Shown: positions 42,069-50,501, counted from the stretch's first letter. The stretch is 50,837 nucleotides of DNA from Acidimicrobiales bacterium (GCA_028823445.1 JAPKBH010000013.1:1-50837), one strand, 5' to 3'. Made by a program: numbers and translations. Notes: generated from the letters alone by a model not told the origin.

Positions 42069-42733
42069 TCTTGTTGCGGAAACAGTTGGCGGATTAACGC
42101 TATTGCTATCGCTACCCCTACCAGTTGCATAGCAATAAACATGGGGGCCGAACTGCAGGCGATCCCGGCAAAGGTGTCAGACAAGGTACGGGCCACGGTG
42201 ACGGCGGGGTTGGCGAAACTGGTAGATGAGGTGAAGTAATACGCCCCACCGATGTAGGCGCCGACCACATACGGAATGGCCGACAAACGAGCGGTTCGCA
42301 CCAAACTAAACACCACTAGCAAGAGCCCTACGGTGGCTACTACTTCGGAAAGCCAAAGGTTGCTGCTTGAGCGTTCGGTGGTTGACCACACTACGGCGGG
42401 CAGGTCAAACATCAGGTTGGCCAGCATGGAACCGATGGCGCCACCCACTATTTGAGCGACCACCATGGGAGCTACTTGGCGCCCTTCTCGATGACCCAGC
42501 GCCCAGGCGCCGATGGTGACTGCCGGGTTGAAGTCAGCGGAGATGGTGCCAAATATTGAGATGATGGCCACCAACACTGCGGCGGTGGCAGCAGCGTTTT
42601 GAAACAGTTGTAGCCCCACGTCGTTGGGTGAGAGCCGTTGAGCCATAATGCCCGAGCCCACCACCCCGATGAGTAAAAACATGGTGCCGACGCCCTCGGC
42701 GAGCAGGGTACGACGAAAGGCGGGGGTGTTCAT
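42065..42733 (-). CDS. MIP family channel (aquaporin/glyceroporin)
   Basis: A 222-residue membrane protein with the two half-helix motifs of the family, NPA in ADFNPAVTIGAWALGH and in SFANPAVTVARTLSD, and six hydrophobic segments. Such channels pass water, glycerol or small neutral solutes such as arsenite. The start overlaps the cimA stop by 4 bp, so it is the last gene of the leuB-ilvE-cimA transcript, an unusual place for a channel. No direct tie to the Sec-ArsC genes 39 kb away can be shown. Confidence 0.9.
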   Translation of the reverse strand: MNTPAFRRTLLAEGVGTMFLLIGVVGSGIMAQRLSPNDVGLQLFQNAAATAAVLVAIISIFGTISADFNPAVTIGAWALGHREGRQVAPMVVAQIVGGAIGSMLANLMFDLPAVVWSTTERSSSNLWLSEVVATVGLLLVVFSLVRTARLSAIPYVVGAYIGGAYYFTSSTSFANPAVTVARTLSDTFAGIACSSAPMFIAMQLVGVAIAIALIRQLFPQQD

Positions 42734-44349
42734 TGTTTGTTTTCTGTTTTCAGTAGTCCATAGACCATGGAGTCAACCAGGGCTTGCCATGAGGCTTCAA
42801 TAATATTTTCTGACACACCAATGGTTGTCCAGGTGTCTTCGCCGTTGGTGGTATCGAGTAACACTCGGGTAACGGCGCCGGTGCCGCGGCCGGTTTCTAG
42901 TACCCGTACTTTGAAGTCGGTAAGCCGCAAGGCATCGATCGCTGGGTAGCGGTCGCCTAAAGCACTGCGCAAAGCTGCATCCAACGCGTTTACTGGGCCG
43001 TTGCCACTACCGGTGGCTGTTTCTGTTCGCCCATCTAGGGCAATGGTCACCGTGGCTTCAGTTTCTACTTCTACTGCTACGTCGTTCCATGCTCGGCTCC
43101 CACTCCCCGACCGGTGACCGATCTGCACCGAGAATGATTCCAGTTGAAAAAACTCTTGTTCCCACCCGCCGGCGGCCCTCATGAGGAGTTCCAACGAGGC
43201 GTCGGCGGCTTCAAAGTGGTAGCCGCGATATTCCAAATCTTTGAGCGTTTCCACTACTTCGCCGAGAACTTCGGTTTTGAGGCTGAGACCTAACTGTTCG
43301 GCCCGTAGGGCAATGGTGGCTCGGCCAGCCATTTCGGAAACCAAGAACCGGGTGCCGTTTCCTACCAAGTTGGGGTCGATGTGTTCGTAGGCATCGGGGC
43401 GGCGAGCAATGGCGCTGGTGTGCAGCCCGGCTTTGTGGGCGAAGGCGGTGGACCCAGCGTAGGGCTGTTGCGGGTCGGCGGTAAAGTTTGCTACTTCGGC
43501 CACATGGTGGGCCACCGAGGTGAGTTCTTTCAAACGCCCCTCGGGTAAGGTTTCTATCCCCAGTTTGAGGCTGAGGTTGGCGATGATGGGTATCAAGTCG
43601 CAGTTCCCTACTCGTTCGCCATAACCGTTGATGGTGCCCTGTACTTGGGTGGCCCCGGCCATGACCCCAATCATGGTGTTGGCAATGGCGCAACCGGTGT
43701 CGTTATGAAAGTGCACGCCTATGGGGGTCGAGAATTTGGCTACTACTTCGGTCACTATGCGCTTTACTTCATCGGGCAGTGTTCCGCCGTTGGTGTCGCA
43801 AATAACCAAACAATCGGCTCCGGCATCGGCGGCACCCTGCAATACATCTAAAGCAAACGTTGGGTTGGCTCGGTAGCCGTCGAAAAAATGTTCAGCATCA
43901 AAGAATACTTCAAGACCTTGTTCTTTCAAGTAGCGAATGGAGTCGGCCACCATGGCCACCCCTTCTTCCAAGGTGGTGCGGAGCGCTTCGGTTACGTGAT
44001 AGTCCCATGACTTGCCCACGATGCACACCGTTTTGGTGCCCGAGGCCACCAAGTTGGCCAAGGTGGGGTCGTCTTTTGCTTCGCCGTTTACCCGGCGGGT
44101 AGAGCCGAAAGCCACCAAACGTGATCGTTGGAGGTTCAATTCGGTTTTAGCCCGCTCAAAAAACTCTACGTCTTTGGGGTTGGCGCCTGGCCAACCACCT
44201 TCGATGTAGTGCACGCCCAGACGGTCGAGTTGCTCGGCGATGCGGAGTTTGTCGTCTACGGTGAGCGAGATGCCCTCGAGTTGGGCACCGTCGCGCAGCG
44301 TGGTGTCGTAGATGTCTACGGCTTTTGGGGTGCCCCCGGAGTTAGGCAT
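42730..44349 (-). CDS. cimA: (R)-citramalate synthase
   Basis: A 539-residue LeuA/CimA-type enzyme started at the ATG at 44349, which overlaps the ilvE stop by 8 bp. AVDIYDTTLRDGAQLEGISL begins the TIM barrel; FDAEHFFDGYRANP, CDTNGGTLPDEV and HFHNDTGCAIANT hold metal ligands. A C-terminal regulatory LeuA-dimer domain follows (about 390-539). The sequence type (cimA, TIGR00977-like) condenses acetyl-CoA with pyruvate, the first step of isoleucine synthesis that bypasses threonine. Ile feedback is known for this class. Confidence 0.92.
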   Translation of the reverse strand: MPNSGGTPKAVDIYDTTLRDGAQLEGISLTVDDKLRIAEQLDRLGVHYIEGGWPGANPKDVEFFERAKTELNLQRSRLVAFGSTRRVNGEAKDDPTLANLVASGTKTVCIVGKSWDYHVTEALRTTLEEGVAMVADSIRYLKEQGLEVFFDAEHFFDGYRANPTFALDVLQGAADAGADCLVICDTNGGTLPDEVKRIVTEVVAKFSTPIGVHFHNDTGCAIANTMIGVMAGATQVQGTINGYGERVGNCDLIPIIANLSLKLGIETLPEGRLKELTSVAHHVAEVANFTADPQQPYAGSTAFAHKAGLHTSAIARRPDAYEHIDPNLVGNGTRFLVSEMAGRATIALRAEQLGLSLKTEVLGEVVETLKDLEYRGYHFEAADASLELLMRAAGGWEQEFFQLESFSVQIGHRSGSGSRAWNDVAVEVETEATVTIALDGRTETATGSGNGPVNALDAALRSALGDRYPAIDALRLTDFKVRVLETGRGTGAVTRVLLDTTNGEDTWTTIGVSENIIEASWQALVDSMVYGLLKTENKQ

Positions 44350-45262
44350 TGACGTAGTCGTTCCATGACGAGTATTGCGGGCTTTGGCCGCGTACCGCAG
44401 CAAAGTAGCCCTCTTGAATAGCTTGGGTAATGGGCCCGGGGTCGCCGATTTCTCGGTCATCAACGGAGCGGATGGGTACTACTTCTGCAGCGGTGCCCGA
44501 AACGAATGCTTCGTCAGCGATGTAAAGGTCGCTGCGCAAAATGTTGCCCTGGGTGTAGGGAATGCCCAGGTCTTCGGCGATACGGCGCACTGTTTTTTGG
44601 GTGATGCCTTCGAGCGCTCCGGCCGAGGTGGGTGGGGTAACAATGCCGCCGTCGCGTACCACGAATAAGTTTTCGCCCGTGCATTCAGAAACATAGCCCT
44701 GAGGTGACAGCAAGATGGCTTCGTCGTACCCGGCTTTGATGGCTTGCACTTTGGCCATTTGCGAGTTGATGTAATGACCGCATCCTTTGGCGGCGGGTGG
44801 CATGGCGTTGGGGTCGTGGCGTTGCCAAGAGGAGATCATCATGCGCACGCCATTTTTTACCCCGTCATCGCCGAGGTAAGAGCCCCATGGCCAGCAGGCG
44901 ATAGAAACATCAACCGTGCAGGGCAATGGGTTGAGGCCCATTTCGCCGTACCCGAGGTAAGCCAAGGGGCGGATGTAGCACGAAGAAAACCCGTTTACTC
45001 GTACGGTTTCCAAGGTGGCGTCAACCAGTTGGTCGATCGTCCAGGGGATGTCGATGAAAAGTATTTTGGCCGATTGAAACAGTCGTTCGATGTGGGGGCG
45101 GAGTTGAAATATTGCTGCGCCTTTATCGGTTTCGTAGGCTCGAATGCCTTCAAAAACCCCGTTGCCGTAATGCAAAGTGTGGGTGAGTACATGCACCGTG
45201 GCATCGTCCCAATTGACTAATTCACCGTTCATCCATATTTTGTCTGCTTTTTCGAGGGGCAT
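44342..45262 (-). CDS. ilvE: branched-chain amino acid aminotransferase
   Basis: A 306-residue fold-type IV PLP enzyme. It has WMNGELVNWDDATVHVLTHTLHYGNGVFEGIRAY, FIRPLAYLG-like YIRPLAYLGYGEMG, the PLP Lys in AAKGCGHYINSQMAK, and DEAILLSPQGYVSECTGENLFVV. It interconverts Leu, Ile and Val with their 2-oxo acids. The ATG follows AAGGAAA. It lies between leuB and cimA in the operon. Confidence 0.95.
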   Translation of the reverse strand: MPLEKADKIWMNGELVNWDDATVHVLTHTLHYGNGVFEGIRAYETDKGAAIFQLRPHIERLFQSAKILFIDIPWTIDQLVDATLETVRVNGFSSCYIRPLAYLGYGEMGLNPLPCTVDVSIACWPWGSYLGDDGVKNGVRMMISSWQRHDPNAMPPAAKGCGHYINSQMAKVQAIKAGYDEAILLSPQGYVSECTGENLFVVRDGGIVTPPTSAGALEGITQKTVRRIAEDLGIPYTQGNILRSDLYIADEAFVSGTAAEVVPIRSVDDREIGDPGPITQAIQEGYFAAVRGQSPQYSSWNDYVNA

Positions 45263-45290
45263 GCGGTTTTCCTTTTCTTGAGATTTGGGT

Positions 45291-46271
45291 TTAGTGAATT
45301 CGTTGGGCTATTGCGTCGCCGATGGCTACGGTGCCTTCGACTTGGGTTTCTGGGTCGGCGCAGGCTGCTTTGATACTTTCCGCTGCTGCTGTTTCCCCGA
45401 GGAAGTCCAGCATCATAGCGCCCGACAAGATGGCGGCCGTGGGGTTGGCGATACCTTGCCCGGTGATGTCCGGTGCTGAGCCATGGACGGGTTCGAACAT
45501 GGAGGGGCTGGTGCGGTCGGGGTTGAGGTTAGCGGAGGCCGCTAAGCCGATGCCCCCGGCGACTGCTCCCCCCAGGTCGGTGAGGATGTCGCCAAATAAA
45601 TTGTCGGTCACGATGACGTCGTATTGTTCGGGCGCTTGCACAAAATGGATGCAGGCCGCATCAATATGGTTGTAGGCCGTTTCTACGTTGGGATATTCGG
45701 TGGCCACTTCGTTGAAGGTGCGTTCCCAAAGATCACCGGAAAAGGTCAACACGTTCGTTTTGTGCACCAAGGTGAGGTGGTTACGGCGGCTCGCTGCCAG
45801 GTCAAAAGCAAAACGAATACAGCGTTCGGCACCCCGACGGGTATTAACCGACCCTTGGGTGGCGATTTCGTGTGGAGTGTTTTTGCGCAAGAAGCCGCCT
45901 TCGCCGGCGTAGGTGCCTTCGGTGTTTTCGCGCACTACTTGAAAGTCAATGTTTTTTTCTGGAAAAAGAAACGGTCGAAGGTTGACGTAGAGGTCAAGTT
46001 CGAAACGCATTTTGAGCAGCAAACCGCGCTCGATGAGCCCTGGGGGCACTGCTGGTGTCCCTACTGCTCCGAGGTAAAGGGCGTCAAGGCTACGCCATTC
46101 TTCAATGATGCTGTCCGGCAAAACCGTACCGTCACGGCCGTAGCGTTCGCCGCCCAAGTCGTAGTACACGGTGTCTAGGGCAACGCCCGCCGCGCTGATT
46201 GCCTTGAGTCCTTCGGCTATGACCTCGGGGCCAATGCCGTCACCGCCGATGATGCCTATGCGATGTGCCAC
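45291..46271 (-). CDS. leuB: 3-isopropylmalate dehydrogenase
   Basis: A 326-residue decarboxylating dehydrogenase started at the GTG at 46271 with AGGAG 7 nt upstream, beginning [21 protein letters not shown]. Also seen: [30 protein letters not shown], and [14 protein letters not shown] with the metal-binding Asp. LeuB oxidises 3-isopropylmalate, and also the homologous methylmalate in the citramalate route, so it serves both Leu and Ile synthesis here. It is the first structural gene after the attenuator. Confidence 0.93.
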   Translation of the reverse strand: MAHRIGIIGGDGIGPEVIAEGLKAISAAGVALDTVYYDLGGERYGRDGTVLPDSIIEEWRSLDALYLGAVGTPAVPPGLIERGLLLKMRFELDLYVNLRPFLFPEKNIDFQVVRENTEGTYAGEGGFLRKNTPHEIATQGSVNTRRGAERCIRFAFDLAASRRNHLTLVHKTNVLTFSGDLWERTFNEVATEYPNVETAYNHIDAACIHFVQAPEQYDVIVTDNLFGDILTDLGGAVAGGIGLAASANLNPDRTSPSMFEPVHGSAPDITGQGIANPTAAILSGAMMLDFLGETAAAESIKAACADPETQVEGTVAIGDAIAQRIH

Positions 46272-46322
46272 TTGTTTGCTCCTGTTTGCTTTGTTGTCGT
46301 TTTGTTGAATCCGGTGGTAAAG

Positions 46323-46347
46323 AAAAAACCGCCCACTAAGTGGACGG
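46323..46347 (-). terminator. attenuator terminator upstream of leuB
   Basis: CCGTCCAC and GTGGGCGG pair in 8 bp (one G-U) around a TTA loop and are followed by six T on the minus strand. It lies between the leader peptide and the leuB start, so readthrough decides operon expression. Confidence 0.88.
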
Positions 46348-46352
46348 TCGAA

Positions 46353-46374
46353 GCGCACACCAAAAGGCGTGCGC
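46353..46374 (-). promoter_or_regulatory. leader hairpin before the attenuator
   Basis: GCGCAC/GTGCGC plus an inner CC/GG around an AAAA (plus-strand) loop forms a stable hairpin whose 5' arm begins at the stop codon of the leader peptide. By position it is the pause or protector hairpin (1:2) of an attenuation system; an alternative antiterminator pairing was not clear to me. Confidence 0.65.
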
Positions 46375-46409
46375 TACAAAATAATAATTACCGAAGATGT
46401 TTTGTTCAT
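46374..46409 (-). CDS. leader peptide of the leuB-ilvE-cimA operon (MNKTSSVIIIL)
   Basis: An 11-codon ORF, ATG-AAC-AAA-ACA-TCT-TCG-GTA-ATT-ATT-ATT-TTG then TAG, with five branched-chain codons in a row: Val, three Ile and Leu. It is followed at once by a hairpin and a terminator. Stalling at the Ile/Val/Leu codons when charged tRNA is scarce would favour readthrough into leuB. It has no ribosome-binding site and a TACACT box 7 nt upstream, so it looks leaderless. Too short for normal gene calling. Confidence 0.88.
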   Translation of the reverse strand: MNKTSSVIIIL

Positions 46410-46416
46410 GGTCAAG

Positions 46417-46447
46417 AGTGTAGCAAGTCGCCCCCCGGGGCAGTCAA
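46417..46447 (-). promoter_or_regulatory. promoter of the attenuated leuB operon
   Basis: TTGACT (46447-46442) and TACACT (46422-46417) on the minus strand have a 19-bp spacer, slightly long. The -10 box ends 7 nt before the leader peptide ATG. Confidence 0.6.
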
Positions 46448-46496
46448 ATGGATAACGATCGCTTCTCAGGAGCGTGGCGCAACCTCTTACGAGGGC

Positions 46497-46502
46497 TACC
46501 AT
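46497..46502 (+). promoter_or_regulatory. -10 box of greA (leaderless)
   Basis: TACCAT ends 6 nt before the greA ATG at 46509; the unit is divergent from the leuB operon. Confidence 0.5.
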
Positions 46503-46508
46503 CGCCGT

Positions 46509-46982
46509 ATGCCTCAGATACATCAACTCTCTCAACAAGCTCACGACCGTTTGCTGGCCGAACTCACCGACCTGACCACTCGGGGGCGTATTGACATTGC
46601 TCGTAAAATTGAAGCGGCTCGTGAACTTGGGGATCTTTCCGAAAATGGCGATTACCACGCGGCCAAAGAAGAAAAAGGGAAAATGGAGGGGCGCGTTATG
46701 CATATAGAAAGCGTCCTTGAAGACTGCGAGATCGTAGAAAGCCCCGTAGGCCCGGTTGATGAAGTCACTACCGGGGTGATCGTTACGGTTCTTTACGAAG
46801 GCGATGACGAGCCAGAACGCATGTTGGTGGGTTCTATCGAAGAACAACGTGATGACGTTGTTGTGGTCTCGCCTCGTTCCCCTCTGGGAGAAGTTCTTTT
46901 GGGTTCTTCGGTGGGTCAAGAAGTAACTTTCGTGGCACCGAACGGTGACCTGCAGGTGCGAATCATCGATATTGGCGAGTAA
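46509..46982 (+). CDS. greA: transcription elongation factor GreA
   Basis: A 157-residue GreA started at the ATG at 46509. The N-terminal coiled coil has RIDIARKIEAARELGDLSENGDYHAAKEEKG with the acidic tip (DLSENGDY), and the C-terminal FKBP-like domain runs from about 80 with SPRSPLGEVLLGSSVGQEV. GreA rescues backtracked RNA polymerase by stimulating cleavage of the RNA 3' end. A longer upstream in-frame reading would run over the leuB leader and is unlikely. The hydrolase gene starts 3 bp after its stop. Confidence 0.95.
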   Translation: MPQIHQLSQQAHDRLLAELTDLTTRGRIDIARKIEAARELGDLSENGDYHAAKEEKGKMEGRVMHIESVLEDCEIVESPVGPVDEVTTGVIVTVLYEGDDEPERMLVGSIEEQRDDVVVVSPRSPLGEVLLGSSVGQEVTFVAPNGDLQVRIIDIGE

Positions 46983-46985
46983 TCC

Positions 46986-47861
46986 GTGCCGGACGCTGCA
47001 ACAGAATTGGCGGCCGCTCCGCCTTGGCGAACAATAGAGCTGCCTTCGGGTCGTTCGCTTCGGGTACGAGATTCTGGCCCTTTGGCCACCGACCCAGGAA
47101 AACCGGCGGTGGTGTTGCTGCATGGGTGGTCGGTGAACGCTGACCTTAATTGGTGTCGTTCTTATCAAGCGTTGGGCCAGGAGGCCCGTATTATCGCGTG
47201 GGATCACTACGGCCATGGCCAGCATGGGCTTCGGGGGCGCCGCCGTTTTTCTCTTGAGAGTTGCGCCGATGATGCGGCAGAGGTGATCACTGCTTTGGGT
47301 GTGGGTTCGGTTGTTGTTGTGGGGTACTCCATGGGGGGTGCGGTGGCTCAACTGCTGGCTCACCGTCACCCAGGTTTGGTGAAGGGTTTAGTTTTGTGCG
47401 CTACTGCTACACGTTTTGCTGAGTCTTCTCGTGAAAAACGGGATCATCTGATGATGAGCTTTTTGGCTCCTTTTGCTTTATTTTTCCCGAGTTTGATGTG
47501 GAAACTGGTTGAGCGAATCACCGAATCTCGGGGAGGCACGCTCGGTATCGGTGATTCAGAGTTTGATGCTTGGGCCAATCAAGAAGTTAAATCTGGGCAA
47601 CTACACCGCATTTTGGAAGCAGGCGGGGCGCTCGGTGGTTTTGATTCTTCTCCATGGGTTGGCGGCTTGGCTGTACCAACGGCGGTGGTTTCTTTTACCC
47701 AAGACACCGTGGTGGCTCCTTTTCGTCAAGAGGCCCTTATGGCTGCTCTTGGCGACCCGGCGGTTTTTGAGGTGCCGGCTGACCATGTGGGGTGCACTAC
47801 CCAACCTGACCTTTTTGTCTCGGCTTTATTGAGTGCGCAAGAAGTAGTGTCTCAGCCATGA
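46986..47861 (+). CDS. alpha/beta hydrolase
   Basis: A 291-residue alpha/beta hydrolase. It shows VVLLHGWSVNADLNW (oxyanion hole), the nucleophile elbow VVGYSMGGAVAQLLAHRHP, a likely Asp in VSFTQDTVVAP and His in ADHVGCTTQPDLF. Its substrate cannot be named. The start is a GTG 3 bp after greA, and its TGA overlaps the ATG of the small membrane peptide gene by 4 bases (ATGA). Confidence 0.87.
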   Translation: MPDAATELAAAPPWRTIELPSGRSLRVRDSGPLATDPGKPAVVLLHGWSVNADLNWCRSYQALGQEARIIAWDHYGHGQHGLRGRRRFSLESCADDAAEVITALGVGSVVVVGYSMGGAVAQLLAHRHPGLVKGLVLCATATRFAESSREKRDHLMMSFLAPFALFFPSLMWKLVERITESRGGTLGIGDSEFDAWANQEVKSGQLHRILEAGGALGGFDSSPWVGGLAVPTAVVSFTQDTVVAPFRQEALMAALGDPAVFEVPADHVGCTTQPDLFVSALLSAQEVVSQP

Positions 47862-47953
47862 GCGATGCTCCATGGTGGTGGAAATTTTTGGTGGTGGCCG
47901 GCGGAACTTTGCTGGCCTTAGCGATTGTGTACCCGACGCTTACCAGCGGTTAG
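47858..47953 (+). CDS. 31-residue single-helix membrane peptide
   Basis: MSDAPWWWKFLVVAGG followed by TLLALAIVYPTLTSG and a TAG stop: a short polar N-terminus with WWW, one membrane helix, and a polar end. The ATG overlaps the hydrolase stop as ATGA, giving likely translational coupling, and the codon composition looks like a real gene. It is convergent with the Hsp70-like gene with a 4-bp stop overlap. Function unknown; too short for most gene callers. Confidence 0.65.
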   Translation: MSDAPWWWKFLVVAGGTLLALAIVYPTLTSG

Positions 47954-49434
47954 CTCAAAACTCGGCTACACACGTCTCCGGCCCATAGGTCCAGCACGAT
48001 CCCGGTGTCTTCTGTGGTGTTGCTCAAACCACGAATACCGTCGCCGCTTCCCGTTGAGTCAAAAATAAAGAACCCAGAGAGGTCTCCGTCGATAGCCAGT
48101 TCAATGGAGAAATTATCTGGGTAAGCCATGCGTATATCGGCCACTGTGGAACCAATACCGATGCGGCTGAGCGTCCAGATTGATGAATCCACGGCCCAAG
48201 GGCCAGAAACGTACCATTGCTCAAAGGTGGCACCTATTCCGGGTTCACCGTCATCTATGTCTTGGTCGGCGAAAACAATTTCTTTATCGCCGTAGGTAAC
48301 GGTTCGTACCATGGGGGCAAAACAGGTGGCGTTTTCGCTCCAACCGGTGTCGGAATCTGGTGCACCAAATGCTTCTTCAAAAATAAGCAGTACGTCGTCT
48401 GCCGCGTCACCGAATGCGACCATGTTGCGGTCACTTTCAAGGGCGTCAAGCAAAATTCCTACCGGGGCCATGGTTACTTGACCGAGGGGAGGCAAGGTAG
48501 TGGTAGTGGTAGTGGTAGTCGTGGTGGTGCTGGTGGTCGTTGAGGTGCTGGTAGTGGTTTCTTCGACAACGGCCAGCGTGGTGGTGGGAGCCAGCGTGGT
48601 GGTGGTGCTGGTCGTTGAGGTGCTGGTGGAGGTAGCGGGGGCGACAACCAAAGGAGCTTTTTCTTGGCCACCGGTGGCGGCCAGAACAGCAACAATACCG
48701 AGACCCAACACTGCGAGAAAAGCGAGGATCATCCAGGGCGACCGGCGCTTTCGCCGTAAAGACACCGGGGCCGCTTCTTCAAAAACCGATCGAGACCCGA
48801 CGGAGATCACGCTCGGTGGGGGTTGAGGTACCCGGGTGGTGGCGGGAGCATCGTGGCCAAGGTCTTGGCGAGTTACGCGAACTTTTGGGGCCGCTGGGGC
48901 GTCACCGTGGCGCTTCCAGAAAAGCCCGCCGAGTACCCCCGATAATTCGCTATCAGTATTTGATGGCCCGTGGGTGGCCATAGCTGACCATGCTCGGGTT
49001 TCGTTTACGAACTCAACTTTACCCATGAGGGCCCGTTGGGCTGCTGCGGCGTAAACGCTTTGATCGGGGCCACCTGCGGTGAGTACCACTAAAGTTTCGT
49101 CGGGAGCGCCGTCAAGCACCTGGACACTTTGAGCATGTACTTGGGCCAGCAGGTGGGCTAAAAGTACTTCGCCGGTCATGGTGCGTCCGGCTACTTCAAC
49201 CGTTTGGCTATCCGCTAAAATCCCGATGGGGTCTTCGAGCAGGCCTTGGGGTTCTTTACGGCCTCGTTCGGTGGCTAAACGGCCCGCCACGACCGCTCCT
49301 TCTGCATCCACGTGGAGCACCATGGGCATTCCTGCCTGATCTCCGCCTAAGGCAATCAGGTCAATACGGCCGTCTTTATCAATGGCCGCATGGGCTAAGG
49401 ACGGGCCAAGGTGTATGGCGAGGGTGGAGGTCAT
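47950..49434 (-). CDS. membrane protein with an Hsp70-like N-terminus and Thr-rich linker
   Basis: A 494-residue protein in four parts. Residues 1-155 look like a fragment of an Hsp70/actin-type ATPase (LAIHLGPSLAHAAID, then GPDQSVYAAAAQRALMGKVEFVNETRAW, close to the DnaK hinge region), without a visible second phosphate motif. Residues 180-230 are a basic linker with RRKRR; one membrane helix is at 232-253; a Thr/Ser-rich stretch spans 268-313. The C-terminal domain (about 316-494, three Cys) is outside the cell and unrecognised. It may sense something outside and signal inward, or be a degenerate chaperone; both are guesses. Confidence 0.7.
   Translation of the reverse strand: MTSTLAIHLGPSLAHAAIDKDGRIDLIALGGDQAGMPMVLHVDAEGAVVAGRLATERGRKEPQGLLEDPIGILADSQTVEVAGRTMTGEVLLAHLLAQVHAQSVQVLDGAPDETLVVLTAGGPDQSVYAAAAQRALMGKVEFVNETRAWSAMATHGPSNTDSELSGVLGGLFWKRHGDAPAAPKVRVTRQDLGHDAPATTRVPQPPPSVISVGSRSVFEEAAPVSLRRKRRSPWMILAFLAVLGLGIVAVLAATGGQEKAPLVVAPATSTSTSTTSTTTTLAPTTTLAVVEETTTSTSTTTSTTTTTTTTTTTLPPLGQVTMAPVGILLDALESDRNMVAFGDAADDVLLIFEEAFGAPDSDTGWSENATCFAPMVRTVTYGDKEIVFADQDIDDGEPGIGATFEQWYVSGPWAVDSSIWTLSRIGIGSTVADIRMAYPDNFSIELAIDGDLSGFFIFDSTGSGDGIRGLSNTTEDTGIVLDLWAGDVCSRVLS
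48496..48640 (-). repeat. low-complexity GGT/AGT-rich tract coding for a poly-Thr linker
   Basis: On the plus strand the sequence is a long run of GGTAGT/GGTGGT-like triplets, which on the coding strand reads ACC/ACT and encodes the (T/S)n linker of the Hsp70-like protein. It is a coding microsatellite. Confidence 0.8.
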
Positions 49435-49583
49435 GGTTATAAAAAGGTGGCAAGGTTCGCTTTGTGCGGTTCTTGCAGGAAACCCTAGAGGGATTTTACC
49501 TTTAGTCGCGCCTCATGGGCCATTTAGCAAGAATCTGGCCATCGGTAGCAAACATGGCTTTGCTCGTGGCATCATTCTTAGCG

Positions 49584-50501
49584 ATGGACCTTCGCCAACT
49601 CACCCACCTGCTTGCTGTAGCAGAACATCAAAGTTTTTCGGGGGCTGCCCGCTCTTTACATACCGTGCAATCCAACGTGTCGACCCATGTCGCTCGTTTA
49701 GAAGCCGAGTTAGAAACCGTACTCATCGACCGTCGCACTATGTCGCCTACGGCAGAAGGCCTTGCCGTTATTGAACGTGCTCAACGTATTCGCAGTGAGC
49801 TTCAAGCCATCACCGATGACATTGCTTCCATGCGTAGCGAGGTCGCTGGCTTGGTACGTATCGGGTGCATCGGGACCACCGCTCGGTGGCTGGCTAACCC
49901 ACTTTTACAGCGACTCAACGATCTCTACCCCGCCTTGCGACCCATGCTGGTTGACGCCACTACTACCTCGCTTCTCCCCCGTATTTCCAACGGCGAACTT
50001 GATATGGCTGTGGTAAACACCCCGGTGGTTGGGGCTGGCTTATCTACTTTGAACCTTTTTGAAGAAGAACGGGTGATCATTGCGCCACGTGACCACCCGT
50101 GGGCTCAACGAAAAACAATCACCATTCGTGAACTCTCTGACCATCCCATCATGCTCACCCCAGCGGGAACCACCTTTCGTGATGCCATTGATAAGGAACT
50201 CGCTTCTATCGGTGTCCATCTCGTACCAGCCGCCGAAGTTGACGGTTTGCGGTTGCTTGCCTCCTTGGCCCTTCAAGGCCATGCCCCTGCCTTGCTGCCG
50301 GCGAGTGCCGCTTTTGACCACCCCGAAGACAACTGGGTGCTCATTCGTGTCGATGGGCTTACCCGGCGGTCAGTGGGTTTAATCTTTAACCAACGAACCA
50401 CGCCATCTACTCCGGTTCGTTCCACCATTGAGGTGTTGGCCAGCGTGGTACGCGATATCGCCCCCCAACAGCCAGGGGTTTACTTGACCTTTGATCACTG
50501 A
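49584..50501 (+). CDS. LysR-family transcriptional regulator
   Basis: A 305-residue LysR regulator starting MDLRQLTHLLAVAEHQSFSGAARSLHTVQSNVSTHVARLE, the standard winged-helix N-terminus. The substrate-binding domain begins about residue 90 (GLVRIGCIGTTARWLANPLLQRL) with the usual two-lobed pattern. It uses the ATG at 49584; an upstream in-frame ATG (49515) adds a non-homologous tail. There is no divergent partner gene of clear metabolism; the next gene on the same strand is a carboxyltransferase, which may be regulated. Confidence 0.92.
   Translation: MDLRQLTHLLAVAEHQSFSGAARSLHTVQSNVSTHVARLEAELETVLIDRRTMSPTAEGLAVIERAQRIRSELQAITDDIASMRSEVAGLVRIGCIGTTARWLANPLLQRLNDLYPALRPMLVDATTTSLLPRISNGELDMAVVNTPVVGAGLSTLNLFEEERVIIAPRDHPWAQRKTITIRELSDHPIMLTPAGTTFRDAIDKELASIGVHLVPAAEVDGLRLLASLALQGHAPALLPASAAFDHPEDNWVLIRVDGLTRRSVGLIFNQRTTPSTPVRSTIEVLASVVRDIAPQQPGVYLTFDH

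Noticed and set aside
46374-47369. Long 331-codon minus-strand frame over greA
   Set aside because: It is antisense to greA and the hydrolase gene and has no recognisable protein content; only its last 11 codons (leader peptide) are meaningful.
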